Assembly (NCBI GenBank): GCA_013397075.1
Contig: VWZS01002145.1
Span: forward strand, 509,519 to 573,518
Length of the DNA stretch: 64,000 nt
Source: Rhabdornis inornatus
Lineage: Eukaryota > Chordata > Aves > Passeriformes > Rhabdornithidae
Direction: 5' to 3'
In this document: positions 35,632 to 49,100 of the stretch, piece by piece
How positions within the stretch are numbered: the first letter of the stretch is position 1
Layout: each line of letters opens with the position of its first letter
Translations under genes and position numbers: made by a program
Notes under the pieces: model-generated
What the model was told of the DNA's origin: nothing
Database searches by the model: none
The model's input: only the letters and a program-made list of their open reading frames with translations

Positions 35632-38600
35632 GGAAGTCATCAATCTGCCATTAGAGGCTTCTCTGCAATTCCTGACAAAAGGGTCGGAAAAGATAACTAA
35701 AAAAATATGTTGAAAGCAGAGCATAGTATCGAATTGTACAAGAATTTTGTTTGTTGATGCTTGGAATTTTTACTCTCCTCTGCCTTTTAAATTATGTGTG
35801 GTGCTTCCTTAGTCTTGGTACAACAGATAGTTCAGAACAATTTGCCCCTAAATCTCCAATTCTGTGATCTCTTCTTTATAGAGCAAAGAATCCTCTTATT
35901 TGCACTAATATTGTCTGCTTAGCCAAGAAATCCACTTAATATTCACAGCTCTTCTGGTTTACATATGTGCATAAATCTATCAGGGGAAACTGAAGTGTTT
36001 TCTATTTGAAAGTGCTCATTGTTGTCAATGCCTTTTAACAAAATTAACTTCTATTTTATTACATACGAAGCTGAGAAAGCATCATACTTAAAAACAATTA
36101 TATGCACAATCTCCTTCTGAGGAGACACATTTCTGGCTTTTGTGTCATAAACACTTATGAAGACAGTAAATGAAGTTTTGAGCATGATTTCTCCTCTTAA
36201 CATTCTTTGATGTAGTTCATTTTAGCAACTAACATAAAATGAAAAGCCATGAAAACGGCATTTGTTTCTTCTTGTTCACAAATCAATATGGGCTGTTTCC
36301 TAAAAAGGTCTCACAATTTCAATAGTGTTCACAAATGCTATTACTATTTCAGAAAGCAGAATGGCAACTAAACTAAAGTTCTGCCTGCTTAAACACATAT
36401 GAAACTCAGTAAAAGCTTGTTTATTTGTGATGCCTTCAGATTCATTTCTGATCTCATAATTTACAGTAAATTGTTTTTAGCAGCAAAGGCATCAAGGATT
36501 TATCTTTGTTATTTGTACAAAGAAAGCAAGAAACAGACTTTTAAAAATCTGCTACCTAATGTTAATAAACTAATTGTTGAAGATGACAGCAAAATCTGAC
36601 TTGCAACTTGTAACTCAAAAGCAGATTAGCATTTGTATAATCAGACTGAGTCATACAAGTCTTCAGCTGGATGGATCAGAAGTTTAAAAAGGAGCATAGG
36701 GTATGAGTTTTTATGAGAAATAGCCCACAAGATCATTCTCAACAGTGGGAACAGCCGATGGCCTGGGTACAACCACTGGGATTCTCCCAGGAGCAGTAAC
36801 TACTGCACTGTGTATCTGAAAATGAATTATCTCTTCAGCCTTCGGCTGATTTTGTCCTTCATAAGTGTATTTCTTGCTTCCTTCCCTCCCTCTCCATGCA
36901 AGTAAAGAGTCTTGAGGCATTTGTGAGAGCAAACTACCAGAAAAAAAAGGAATGTGGAGTTTACACCTCAATTTACGGTGATCAGAACAAAAGATACACA
37001 TCCAACTCTAACATCTGACAGGTAGAGACCACTCTGCAGCACTGGTCAATAGGACATCATGTACCTTGTCCATAGCTTAAAAAGCCATAAAAACAAATAC
37101 ATGATCACTTGATATTATCAACTGCCCCACTACTGAATGGCATGCATTGAGAGCAATATTTAACAGGTTGTGGAATGAAGATGGCCATCCAAACTACCAA
37201 AACTGAAACGGAAGCTCAGCTGGAATTAAAATATATTTTATTTATACACCCCCTTTCCCATCCTTCCTACTGTCAGATACTCTTTTCTAAGATCTAGGAC
37301 TCTCTCAACCATCACAGTGTTCTCTAGGAAGTGATAAATATCTTCCCTAGACTGCTGCCTTCCAAACCCACTCAAAACTAGGGAACTAGGGCTGGTGGTG
37401 TGCTGTGTTTCTCTGTCCTTTGACAAAAACCAGAAAACTAAAAGTTAAAATGGTTCCCACCAGCACTGTTGACAGCACAAGCCAGTAATAGCCAGTTTAA
37501 CCATGAATCAGAATCTCTGTCATCAGAAATTAAAAATACTCCAGTCGCATACCCTGATGTTCGATGGTGAAAAAAAAAAGACACACATACATTTGTCACC
37601 AGAATTGCTATGGAAACCCTTTATAGTGCACCAGGGACTGGAAAATTTCAGGCTATTACACCATCACATCCATGGACGTGTCACATAAAGGAAAACAAGG
37701 ATCTCATGAAAACAAATATCAATCATTAATACTTCGTCCATTTCCAATACAGACATGGACAGCTGCCAAAGAGAAAGAAGAAGGAGCTGCTGTATCTCAA
37801 AGTCCCACACAGAGAGTGCTCATGTATGCTGACATGAGAGACAAAGTATGTTGTGCTAGAGATAGGCTGGGAGACGATACTGCCCTGAAGAAAGAAACAG
37901 TTGGCTGGCTGAGATGAAGTCACACCAAAAGACCGCCCTGCCCCACACTTACAGTCTTTAATAGTTTTAGTTCAGTAAGATTTTTTTAAAGGACTGTTTT
38001 GTCTTCTTTCACCATAATATTAAAAGCATGGCTTCCAGTATTTACATGAAACTTATCTCTAAACAACAAAAAACGTTTAAAATAACCACCCTTCTCTCTT
38101 TACCCAGATAGTATATTTCTTACGGAATTAACATTAGACTAGAAGCTAAACTTTGTTCTCTGACAAGCAGGAATACTTCCATTATTTAAAAAAGCTTAAG
38201 TATTGGCGGAATTTGATTGTATAGATTTAATAGGAGAAGAACCCTTTCTGGTTCAAGCTAATCTAAATACATATTTATATTCCAAATAAGAAAAAGCAGA
38301 TATCTTTTTGGGTCACTCAAGAGTCAGAATTTAATTTCAGCAAAAATAATAAATATTTTATTACTTGCTCCTCTACAGAAGAACACAGCTTACATGCTAT
38401 TTAAAGCAGCTTTCTTTTTAACAGAAAACCATAAGAAAATCATAAGAAGGAACTTTATTTTTCCAAAGATTAGGCTAGAAATTATTTCGGTTTTTTATTG
38501 TGGTCTTTGCTTTTCAGAGATACAATAGAACCATAAGCTTTTTCTGGAAGAAAAAAAAATAAAGCACCTATAAGTTGTAATAAGGCCTCTTGTTACTTAA

Positions 38601-41243
38601 AATGGGAAAATGTGAAGCAAAATTATCTTTTGTTATCTATTTTTGAAGAAAATAAGCAGTAAAAAAATTAAAATGATAGGAGGTTGTGCCCAGTAATTAG
38701 ATGTATGTTAGGTGAATTTAGTGTGCACTTTATAAAACCATAGTGAAAAATAGTAGGACTTAGTAGAACAGTGAGTATAGAAACAATTTGAATTTATCCC
38801 TGATCTTAGCATGGACGTACATGGCTAGGACATCAGAAACTTTCTAAGTGCTTCTCCAATCAGCATAGTAGTTTTGTTCTTTGCAGCCAGGAAGACTTGA
38901 CTTACTAACCAAACTGATCAATACTTAAAATTTTGAATTTCTTACAGATGCAGTTAACACCAGGGAAATTGCTGGCAATCATAATAGGCTCGAATTTCTG
39001 CATTACTTAATGACATGCCAAGGCATGACATTATCTGTATGTGAACAGATTATGTTTTCTGTGATTTAATTTTTTAAAGTCCTGAGATTTTCAACCACAG
39101 CTTCCAATATTTAAAAACCATCCCTTTTAATATTTAAAAAATGCTGTCTCACCAATTTATCTGGATCTGAGTTTCAGTTTAAGGGGATAAACTTCTAAAT
39201 GCACAGCCTCCATGCAGTCGCCTGAGACACACAGATGTCAACACTGGCTAGAAAGCAATTCAGCAGAATAGTTATCCGATTCAGTAGCTGCCTATGGTCA
39301 GAATCTGGAATTAGGAGGCACGAATGTGTGCAGCTAGTGTCATGTGAGAGATTCCCTGGGTATCCAAGACAGCTGCCTGTGACTGACAGCTACAACCACA
39401 GTCCAACACAGACTCCAGCCCGTGTACATAAAACAGCCAGCGGCTAAGGCCAGAGACGCTGGATCAATTCACACAGCAACAAATGCCTGAATGCAAACAA
39501 TGTAATTGAGCCCCAGAAGTTTACCATGAGCTGAACAGGTTTCTCATGGACTCAATCAGCCAGTCGAAATGACTGAGTACACACATACCCTCCTGACAAA
39601 ATAAGAGCATCTTGAGCTGAAAAGGAGGAAAAGGCATTACTAAGAATAATGGTACCTGTTGCTGAGGACAATGGTGATGACCCAGAGGTGAGCATTTCCA
39701 CTGGGAGGAATTACTGAAGTTAACATGTAAGAATTCTCTCTTAAACCAATTTTGGGAACAATTTTAGAGGGCTTTTTCTTTGGTTTGCACCTCACTTCTA
39801 TTACACCCGGGACAAGGTTTCTCTGCCTTTCTGCCCTTGAAACAGCACTGAACGCTGCAATCTCCATGGTGGTTCCTTGCCTACAGCTACCCCAGGGCAT
39901 TTCATGTAGAGATATGAGCTCCAAAGACTGAGCAGCTGCTTACAAGCAGTAGGCAAGAGACATTCTCTAAGCAACTGAAATGTGGGAGGTGGGGGTCCAA
40001 ACCCAGAAGGAAAGGACACGGGTGGCAGCACAAGTTAACATCAACTGAGGGCAGCCCACAGGCTCAAGTGTCAGCCTCAGGTCTTCAACAGAACTTGTTC
40101 AGAGCTACAGTGCCACAGAGAATTACAATCTCTCTCTTCACCAACCCCCAGCAGCACAGAGGCCAAAGATACCTCTCTGTGTAGCCCACACATCAAGAGC
40201 CTATCGTGAAATGTAAGTGCCATGGGCAGTAGTCATCTCCAGTAACATATGGACTTCTTATACAATTCTATTAAACTGAGCCTGGCACTGCAAGGGTACT
40301 GTGCATTCAGGCCAAGAGGTTTGAGGGTTTGTAAATCAATCTGTCTTTCAACAGCAAATTATGTTTAGAAACTGAAAAATCTAAAAGAAATGCTTGCTTC
40401 TCATAATGAAAATCTTAACTTAAAAAAAAATGCCAGTCAATAAGGTGATAAAGCTTTAACTTTCAATTGTGATTCTGAACTATAAAAGGCCCTCATACAA
40501 ATCCTGGTTCAGGCAACTGACCTGTGCTAAGACAGTTCCACAGACAAAGCTGAGTTTCTCAACTGATTTCACTAAGTATGGCATTGGTATGGGCTTTGTA
40601 ATTTTTATTTTTTCAATTTTCCTTGCTCTTCTGTAATACTATAGCACTCAAATAATTCACATTCAATTTTTTCTGCATGTAATGTTTCCTTTCTGCTGGT
40701 CTATTTCTCCCTTAGAACTGAAGTTTGGTCCCTAGATTTCCACGTCTTTAATTACAGCCCACAAGAAAAAGTTCTATGATGCTTAAATAAAGCATAACTA
40801 ATTCAAAGCAGCGTATCTAATTAATCAAAATAGCTAGCAGTGCAATATTTAAAATAACTGAGGGTTGCCTGGATTATAGCAACATTATTAGCATGTGATT
40901 AATAAGCAGTTGAAGTATTACATTTGCTACACATTTGCTAAGTTATTTTATCTTGCTTTAAAGTTTGGTGGCAAAGTTTCAAGCCACAGTTAGGAGATTT
41001 GCTCTATTCAGTATTATGTTGTTAACCCCACCATCTGGTCAGACAGCTGAGGGAACTCAACCATATGCGGGGGGCATATTTCTCCCTTGGGAAATATTTT
41101 TCTTACAGAATTATGCAATGGTTACCAGTTTCTGTCTTATTACAGTAGGATCAAAAATACAGTAAGATACTTTGCAGACAACCTGAGCTCAGTGGCTCCC
41201 ATGTTTAACTGTTACTTTCGTAAGAAAATAAGATGGCACTTAC

Positions 41244-41261
41244 TTGAGGACCAGGCTGACC
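41244..41261 (-). CDS. COL25A1: Collagen XXV alpha-1, 18-nt micro-exon (GQPGPQ)
   Basis: Minus-strand exon of only 18 nt encoding GQPGPQ, two Gly-X-Y triplets. The acceptor is an unbroken T-rich tract ending TTTTTTCAG before GGT, and the donor is a perfect GTAAGT after CAA, both phase 0. GQPGPQ directly precedes GPPGPKG in the human chain as I remember it, which supports the call despite the small size. The exon is isolated between introns of 4.9 and 18.2 kb, so strong splice sites are probably needed for its inclusion. Confidence 0.88.
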
Positions 41262-42311
41262 CTGAAAAAAAACAAGAAAAACAAAAGATTATGGAAAGTT
41301 ATAACAAGGATGAATGCCTGAAATAGTAGAAAACAGCTACAGTGCTCTCTAATAAGGAGCTAACAAAATACAGTGACTGCATTGAAGTCAGATTTTGGAC
41401 TCTTAAGTTGATATTAAATTTGAGTGTTTAAATTCAAACTGATGAAATTTCTTGCAACTAACTGATTCTAGAAATAAATTACAATAACATATCAAAACTG
41501 CATTTGAGAAACTTCTTATTTTATATACTCATGGAAATGATAGGAAGACCTAATTGACAGTTCTCAAGTGAGAAAGAAGCCAGAGGTGCTGAGCAGATTC
41601 AGAAGCAGGTATTACATTTTTTTTCTCTTTCATTTCTCTCTTATGGCTCACCTCCATGCTTCAAGGAGATGGTAATTATTTACTATTACTGCTGATTGAA
41701 TGAAAAAGTCTCAAAACTGGAGGAACACACAGTTGGACAAACAGCAGTCTTTGTGCCATTGCTACAGGCACCACAGTTTTAAGGAAGTATAAATCAGTAC
41801 TTAAACCAGCAATTGTGAAAGGCTGGAGAAAAGGTTTTGTCAGTCAATCTAAGAAGACAGCTGATACATTTCCTCTCTCTTATTCATCAACATCTCCTCT
41901 ACATCACTCCTGGACAAGTGGAGAGGCACCCTTTGCACACTGAGGAACTGTATTTCTTCTTGCTGCAAGCCCTTACAGAGTAGAATTCCTATCCTGAATT
42001 TCCCTAGATCAGAAAAGCCAGTGAAAGTAATGAATTATTTTAGTGCCCTTAATAGAAATTACTTGAATGAAGCAGAAGTATTTTAGCAAAGAGTACAGTA
42101 GCTGTGACTATGAACAACATGACCCAGACAATCAGCTCACACTGTAAGACAGAGAAAAAAAATTACATATTTCTCCTTAGAGAGAATTCTAAACGCCTAC
42201 GGCTAGCTTAGCTTCTGGTGTTTTATGAAAATCAAAATAATACTTCAGTTAAACTGAAATTATGTTTCCTTTTGTTGACAGAAACTGAGCATGGAGCCTT
42301 CTTTTAAATCT

Positions 42312-42570
42312 TATAAAACCACTTCAGCTGGAAGGTATTCCTACAGAGAGTTGAAACTTTTCTGTCTGAATATCAGGAAACACTTTTTTTACTGTTAACC
42401 AAGCACAGGAACATGGGAGATTGTGGAGTTTCCATTCTTGCAGACACTCAGAAGCCATCTAGATGTGATCCCGGGCAAACTGTTCAAGATAGCTCTACTT
42501 GAGCAGAGAGGTTACACCAGATGACCTCCAGAGGTCCCTTCCAACTTCAACCATCCTGTGATTCTGGGAG
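42312..42570 (+). mobile_element. CR1 LINE 3' end, sense orientation
   Basis: Plus-strand CR1 3' region. It contains 'atatcaggaaacactttttt' near the left, 'gttgtgg'-like 'gattgtggagtttccattct', 'gagcagagaggttacaccag', 'atgacctccagaggtccctt' and 'ccaacttcaaccatcctgtg', ending in a 'attctg' terminal unit. A shortened terminal repeat and substitutions show an old copy. The start is approximate. Confidence 0.87.
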
Positions 42571-43270
42571 ATTTTAGATGGAGTGGGGGGTGAAAACATT
42601 ACAACTGGAAACCATTATCAACAAGAAAACCAAATGAATAAATGTTTTTTATAGTAACTAATAAAAAATTTTGTGCCAATTAAAAACCACAATAAAATGG
42701 TATTTAAATTCACACAAAGGTTTTAAAATATTTTTCAAATTATACGGAATCACGTTACAAAGGAATAATGCTAAAATACAGAATTACTGTGGCTATCTAA
42801 TCTTTACACTGAATGCAGCATAAAGTATTCCTTGCTGTGGATGCTGCAGTTTTCTATTTATTCCTTAGAACAAAACTGCATCATAGAGGATATTTAAAAA
42901 CCCAAACTTACTGGCTGAGGTTTGCTAGTTCAAATATTAGGTAAAACCTTCTGAGTTGGTGAGCTCTATGAAGTTACACATCACACTGGGTTAATGAATA
43001 TGATTGAGACTCTTCAGCACTCAGATTTTACCTCAATCTTCCCCTCACAGCAGGTTTTAAGCAATTTTATGTTATACTTGATCTTAAATTCATCAGGAAT
43101 TGCTTATTGATGCAGTAATGGGCAGCCAGTACAATAAAATTGTATAAATGATCTAAACTGAGGTCTGTGCCTGCAAACTTTATACATGAAATTCAGAATA
43201 CATTTGCTCGCAAGAATATCTGAAGTTGCAACAGATTTTGACCAAATCATTAAAGGCTGTCTCCAACATA

Positions 43271-43494
43271 TAGATTAGATATAGATATAGATATAGATAT
43301 AGATATAGATATAGATATAGATAGAGATATAGATAGATATAGATATAGATATAGATATAGATATAGATATAGATATAGATATAGATGATATAGATATAGA
43401 TATAGATATAGATATAGATAGATATAGATAGATATAGATATAGATATAGATATAGATATAGATATAGATATAGATATAGATATAGATAGATATA
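43271..43494. repeat. GATATA hexanucleotide array, about 224 bp
   Basis: Near-perfect tandem 'gatata' with several 4-bp phase shifts where 'gata' replaces a full unit (near 43323, 43335, 43386, 43420, 43430 and 43486). The minus-strand frames of 83 to 120 codons here are only translated repeat (Tyr-Leu, Tyr-Ile and Ser-Ile dipeptides), not proteins. Confidence 0.98.
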
Positions 43495-46146
43495 AAGCCA
43501 AAACTTAAATGAAGGTCTGAAATTACCAAAATATTTCAACACAGAGTTGATTTAAAGCAATAGAAGGCAAATAAACAGAATATATGCATATATATTTTAA
43601 CAATGAGACTTGAAAATTTACTTTTTTCTTTCATCTGAGACATAAAGGTTGCTAAGTGTCCACATGGTACATGCTATATGTATGATACAAGAGACATATA
43701 CACATAACACAAACATATCCTGAATTGATGGTTAGGTGAGGGTTGCAATCATGCTCCCCCAACAGTGTTTTCTACTCTCAATCTCAACACCATCACTACT
43801 TTGCCTTTCTGGTACTGAGTATTTATAATTACCCTTTTTTCATATCTCCAATACAGAAAAAGCTGGAAAAAGAATTTTTATAGGGCAATGGTTTTTTGTG
43901 TAAACAGAAAACTCTGAGATATCAGGAACATAATAGCTGCGTTTCTCTTAGTTTATATATGCGGCCAATATTACAATTATCCTGCATTTAGGCATAAATG
44001 CAGATGCTGAATACAAAAGTACTCATAGCAGGATGATTTTAACCCCTTGGCTATTAGCTCCTTCATGGAAGAAAATCTGCATTAGTGAATGATTTTCTGT
44101 TTTTTCCAGTGGTTCCCAATCCTTCAATATTTCTGAGTGATCTTATCTACTCCTTGCCCTACTATCCACTGCAGTTACAGTAGAATTTTCCCTTCTCGTA
44201 AGTGATCCAGTAAGTGGCACTACCCAGAGGGTGCAGCAAGCACTGAATCACAAAACTCATCAGCTCTTCTTACAAAGGTATGGGTACAAAAGCAACACGA
44301 CACTCACATTTTAAATTGTAAAGGGTTATTTTCACACAACAGCAACTCAAAATGTGGGACACCAAATGGGCCTGTTAATTTTTCCTTCTCTCATTTTTCC
44401 ATGTTGTGAAAAGGTCAGGAATAGAGTCCCTTGAGTCACTTTGGTATTCATTAAAAAAACCCTCTAAAATGAATTCAATCTGATACTATAACTCATTGGA
44501 GCAAGCTCAATCTCAATTTATCTGCTTGTGTTCCAAAAATGGCCCCAGGACTGCTGAAATCAGTCTGGTTCATTGCTGCATAAATCACCCCCAGTTCATG
44601 TTACTCATGGGTTTAAATGTTTTAGCTGTAAGTCCTTTAAATTTTAAATAACCAACAGGGAGAAAATACTGCTCAAGACTGAAAAGTCAGCATTACTCTG
44701 ATTTTTGTCAAATGAATATCTCTTTATTCAAATCTGTTACATATTCTAAAATTGATTCATTGATTCTAGCTACCAACTAATTGCAGTCTCTGCACGCATT
44801 TAGGGATCAGTCCCAGCACCACTGACTGATTAGGTGCATTTTGGTGGCTACTGCTTTTAACCCTGGATTATTGCTCATGTACTTGATCACCCCAACTGAA
44901 CTCTGCTCTTTTTTTTTTTCAATCTAAATTGCTACAGTGGGTATAGCTGCATAATATGTCATGGTTTCAGTCAAATCTCCAGAACAATTTTCCCTCCTAT
45001 ATTCCTATTTACTAGCTTAATACAATATTTTGAGGCAAACAAAGGGATTTGGCAACCTATTCTAATTGCCACGATAGAAAGTCTTCTACTGTTGTGAATC
45101 ATTCCCTTCCTAGCAATTGAACCTAATATTAGCTGCTGATACATAAATGATATTAAAACAAAAAGAAAACATCCATGGTGTAACTAAAGTCAACAGGTAA
45201 GTTATCAATCCCCTAAAAGAGCTTAAAGAAAAAGCTTATTGACTGCACATTGAAAACCTTACAGACAAGTTATTTAACAGTAGAAAGAAACCTCAAGGAG
45301 CACAGGAAAGAAAAAGCAGAAAATGAAAGCTGACACTGCAAGTTAACAAGCTGAGCTTGCAAAGGAGATGGGGCTTGTAGTAAGTAAAAGGATAGAAAAG
45401 CAAATAGGTATCCAGGGTATCAGTGAAAAGGGGTGTCCTGGGAAGGGAGAAAAGAGAGAGAAAGAGAAAGGAATAACATAAGAAAGTGCCAAAACTAGAT
45501 TTTCACAACTTTGCCATGGTGTTAATCTTTAAAGAGCTGGGAACATAAATTTCCAGGCTCATACATTTAAACATAAAGCTACACAAATATACATACAAGT
45601 ACAAATGCATTAACAAATGCATTGTATAAAATCAAATATTATTTCTAACTTAATTCAAGCAGCATATCCCTAAGGAGTATCTGGAATATCATAAAAATGC
45701 ATTTATTATGGGACATGAGGCTGTTCAGATTTAATTAGCTCACACAATCCAGGCACAGAAATTAAAACACAAAATTTAAGAATTTGTGAAACAAGGAAGA
45801 GTCACAGAAATGTAGTTAGAACTGATATCCTGCTGTTTGAAAGGCACCACCAAACTACCCTTGGACAGAGCACCAAAGGAGGAACATCTGTCTTCCAATC
45901 TAATTCAGACAGAAAATTAGCTAATGCTAATGAACAGGAGGAGATGAGCTGACCTCCATTTCCTCGCATAGGCACAAAAGACTTTTCAGCAACCTGTTAA
46001 AAATCCATGCTACTGGAGTTGAACTCAGTTGTGCTGAAGGAAGCCAGTATTTGACTAACATACATTTCAGTATAAGTAATTTTAAAAAGCAAAGAGAGGA
46101 ATATGTGAAAGACCTAAATTACACTGGTTTTTAACAAATCACCTAC

Positions 46147-46173
46147 CAGCTTTCCATCCATACCAATCGGACC
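46147..46173 (-). CDS. COL25A1: Collagen XXV alpha-1, 27-nt exon (GPIGMDGKL)
   Basis: Minus-strand exon of 27 nt encoding GPIGMDGKL, three Gly-X-Y triplets. The acceptor is TTATCCCAG before GGT and the donor is GTAGGT after CTG, both phase 0, so it fits directly before GQPGPQ. It is the most 5' exon of the gene visible here. I do not remember these nine residues in the reference human chain, where GQPGPQ follows GESGPP; it may be an alternative exon or one retained in birds. Gene assignment rests on position, strand, phase and the Gly-X-Y pattern rather than sequence match, so confidence is lower than for the others. Confidence 0.78.
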
Positions 46174-49100
46174 CTGGGATAATCAAAAGTCAAAACAAAA
46201 TGGAACAGTTAAATCAGAGGAACACTGAAGATGAGAGGAAAAAAACAGACTTGAGGAATACTGTGGACTTTAGAAGGAGTAAAACTGTGTCAACAGTTAA
46301 ATGCAATACATTTTGAGAATGAAAGCACAGAAAAGCAACAACAAAAGAAGCAGACCTAAGACAGAATTAAAAACAGCATGGTGGGAAGTAGCCAGGCAAT
46401 AGCTCGTGTTTAACAAAAGACAGGTTCAAGATGCAATGAAGGAATTGTTAGTCTGGCAAATCACAGTGGTCCAACATAACCAAACATATGAAATAATGCA
46501 TCTTGTTTGTGTATTTTTCATTAAATAACAGAAAACAGCTACTTACTTAGCCTTTATTTATGAGGTTGCAACATAAAATCTCATAATGAATCTGTATTTA
46601 AATTAACGTTACAGAAATGATTGTTAATAAGAAACTTTAGCTCAAGCCATTCACGGGGGTACTAAAGATTTCCACCTACACCTTTTCTGAGAGCTCCTGT
46701 GCCTTACCCCGCTTCTTCTTTTTTCCCTTGGGAAACGTGGAATTTTCCACACTAGTATTTCGCAAGTTACTTATTTTCTTAAGAGTCCAGAAGTTGGTTG
46801 TAGTTATATGAATGCAAATTATACAAAGGATTTGAAGTGGACGTATACTGCTGTAACTGAGTAACTGGTTTTGTATCAACTGCATGTTTAGGTGACCAGA
46901 GGAGACAGAAGAGGGCTAAAGAATTTTAAAGTTGATGTTTATTCACTGTATCTTCTGAGAATGAGTCAGGTAACTTTCACTGGCAATAGAATAAGAGCAG
47001 GCAGAGTAGTTTTTTCTGCCATTAAATTAATGTTTTAGGCTGAATTCATGAGCTCTCAGGTATTCACCCTATGTAAGTGGGACACTACTTTGTGTCTGTT
47101 GAAGAGAAGCTTTCTCTTAAATGCATCTAGACCTTCCCCCTGCAGCTTCACAGGCACCCTTCTCCAGTCTGCCCCTCCTAAGCATACAGCCCCTTAGGGC
47201 TGACTGCTTACACTGCTAGACTTGGATCACTGCTGCTGAGAAGAGAGCACATAACATATTTGCCGGTTTTATGTTGATCTATTTTATCCTTGCTGCATTT
47301 AGCCCCTTTCCTAAGCACTGCTTTGGCTTGCCAGCTAACAATCAGTGTAAAAGTTTAGTCAAAATCAGGTCTGCAAGGGTTCTGGTGACTACTTCATCCA
47401 GGAGTGTATACTCATACCTTCCACACTGTTACTAATATGCACTACATATAGGTAGACATATATTGAGCTAGTTCAACAAGCTATCAAGAGAACAATAAGC
47501 ACTATGAAAAACTGCTGCCATATCATCTAGTGACATCACACTTCCCTAAGTACCTTTTTTCTCTCACCCTAGATCCTGGACTATGCCAGAAATTCCAGAC
47601 ATACTTAACATCAACAGGGAGATCAGTTGGATGCACACATTGTCAAACTCATTATTTTTGGTACAGTATTGGCTTTGTAAGAAGCCCGTGCACTAACCTA
47701 CTTGTCAGATCCAATAACTAGTTACTTTGTCTGGGAAGCCCTGTGGGAATAAAATGCCTTACCTCACTTTCCCGCCAGCTCTTGCTGTGGTTTCCTGTCA
47801 CATCATGAGTGGATGACATGCTGAGAGTGTAAAACAGGTCATCAGTATCCTGGCTGTCTGCATGACCACTACCTTATTTATGTGCTGACATCCTAGGGAA
47901 ATTTGTGACTGTTGAGATGACCTACACTATCTTTCAGATGTTATCTCTGAACAGTCCTTTCCTGGTAGCAAGGAAGAAGAAAGCAACACTGTCCAATGCA
48001 TTAAAATGGTAGTTTTTATTATTATGTTTCCTCTCTGCCTCTTGATTCCACACATGGAGCACACATATAACACTTACTAATTTTCTCGTAATAATTTAGC
48101 AAATTTCTAAATATGGTTCTATACTCCTCCAAAATTAAGGCATTTCCAAGTTATTAGTTACCCCAGATTTCTTCTAGCACTGGGTACTACAGGATATTTA
48201 CCTAGTTAATATTTACACACACAGTCTGCTGCAGGTACAGAAATGAAGGCTGAGTTGAACTCTGGCTATGAATAACTTTACTTCTTGAAAACAAGCTAGA
48301 GATACTACCACTTAAAACACTTAACAGTGAGGTCATGGTAAGTATACAAAGTTCCCGACAGGGTTCTGTGGGACAGCAGGTAAGTGTAACTGTTAGGTCC
48401 GCTGCGAAAAATTTAGCCCAAAAGATTTCATTAATCTTATGATAAATGAATACAGAAAATGATCATGCAAGTATTTGTAGAAGGAAGATTATGTTAAACT
48501 GGCTTGCAGGGACCATTCAACAGCTCTTGCACCTGTATCAGTGCTTTTGTGATTGTAAGTGCTGTTTTTAGGGAATGTTTGTTTATGATAGGAAAAAAAT
48601 ACTATTTGTGGTCCTTTACAATGACAGGTGTTTTAAAATTACTATTGGATTTTGGATTTTTGCCTGCTCTTTATCCATGCTACCATAGCTCCTGTATTGG
48701 AATTACAGGACTGGAGTCTCTGAAAGAAGATTCAGAAATTCCCAGCAGACTGTAGAGAAGCATCTCCTTTTCTACAGAAAGGGAAAATAATAGGAATTTC
48801 TCCCATGACTTTGTATGTATCAGGGCTATTTGATCTGACATCTCAAAATGTCTTCTGGGATTTGTTCGTAGAATACAGGAAGAAAGTAAAACTTTCTTGA
48901 GACACACTGCCTTCCAGAAGAAAAAAACCCACAGAACAGAATACTATTCCTTTATTATAAAAATATAGACCCTTTAATAGCCAAACATGGCAATTTCCTT
49001 CATTCCTCAATTACTTCTTTCTAGTGTTAGAAAGAGAGAGAAATTTTCTATTAAAAAATAGAAAACATTAGAATCTCTACAACAAATACAGGCTGGATGA

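Larger units (their letters stand above)
23054..41243 (-). other. COL25A1: 18.2-kb intron with CR1 and simple repeats
   Basis: Intron between the 18-nt exon GQPGPQ and the 27-nt exon GPPGPKGEK. It contains an A/CAAA tract at 29240-29332, a CR1 at 29877-30200, a TG run at 30335-30366, a short 20-bp period duplication at 35592-35631 and a T-rich run at 34253-34286. Apart from these I see AT-rich unique sequence and no other gene, RNA or exon. The plus-strand 149-codon frame at 25376-25825 has no recognisable domain. Confidence 0.7.
41262..46146 (-). other. COL25A1: 4.9-kb intron with CR1 and a hexanucleotide array
   Basis: Intron between exons GPIGMDGKL and GQPGPQ, with donor GTAGGT. It holds a sense CR1 fragment (42312-42570) and the GATATA array (43271-43494). 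Otherwise it is AT-rich sequence with no gene recognised. Confidence 0.8.

Noticed and set aside
43180..43542. Minus-strand frames of 83 to 120 codons rich in Tyr-Leu and Tyr-Ile
   Set aside because: They are translations of the GATATA microsatellite in different frames; no non-repeat domain is present.
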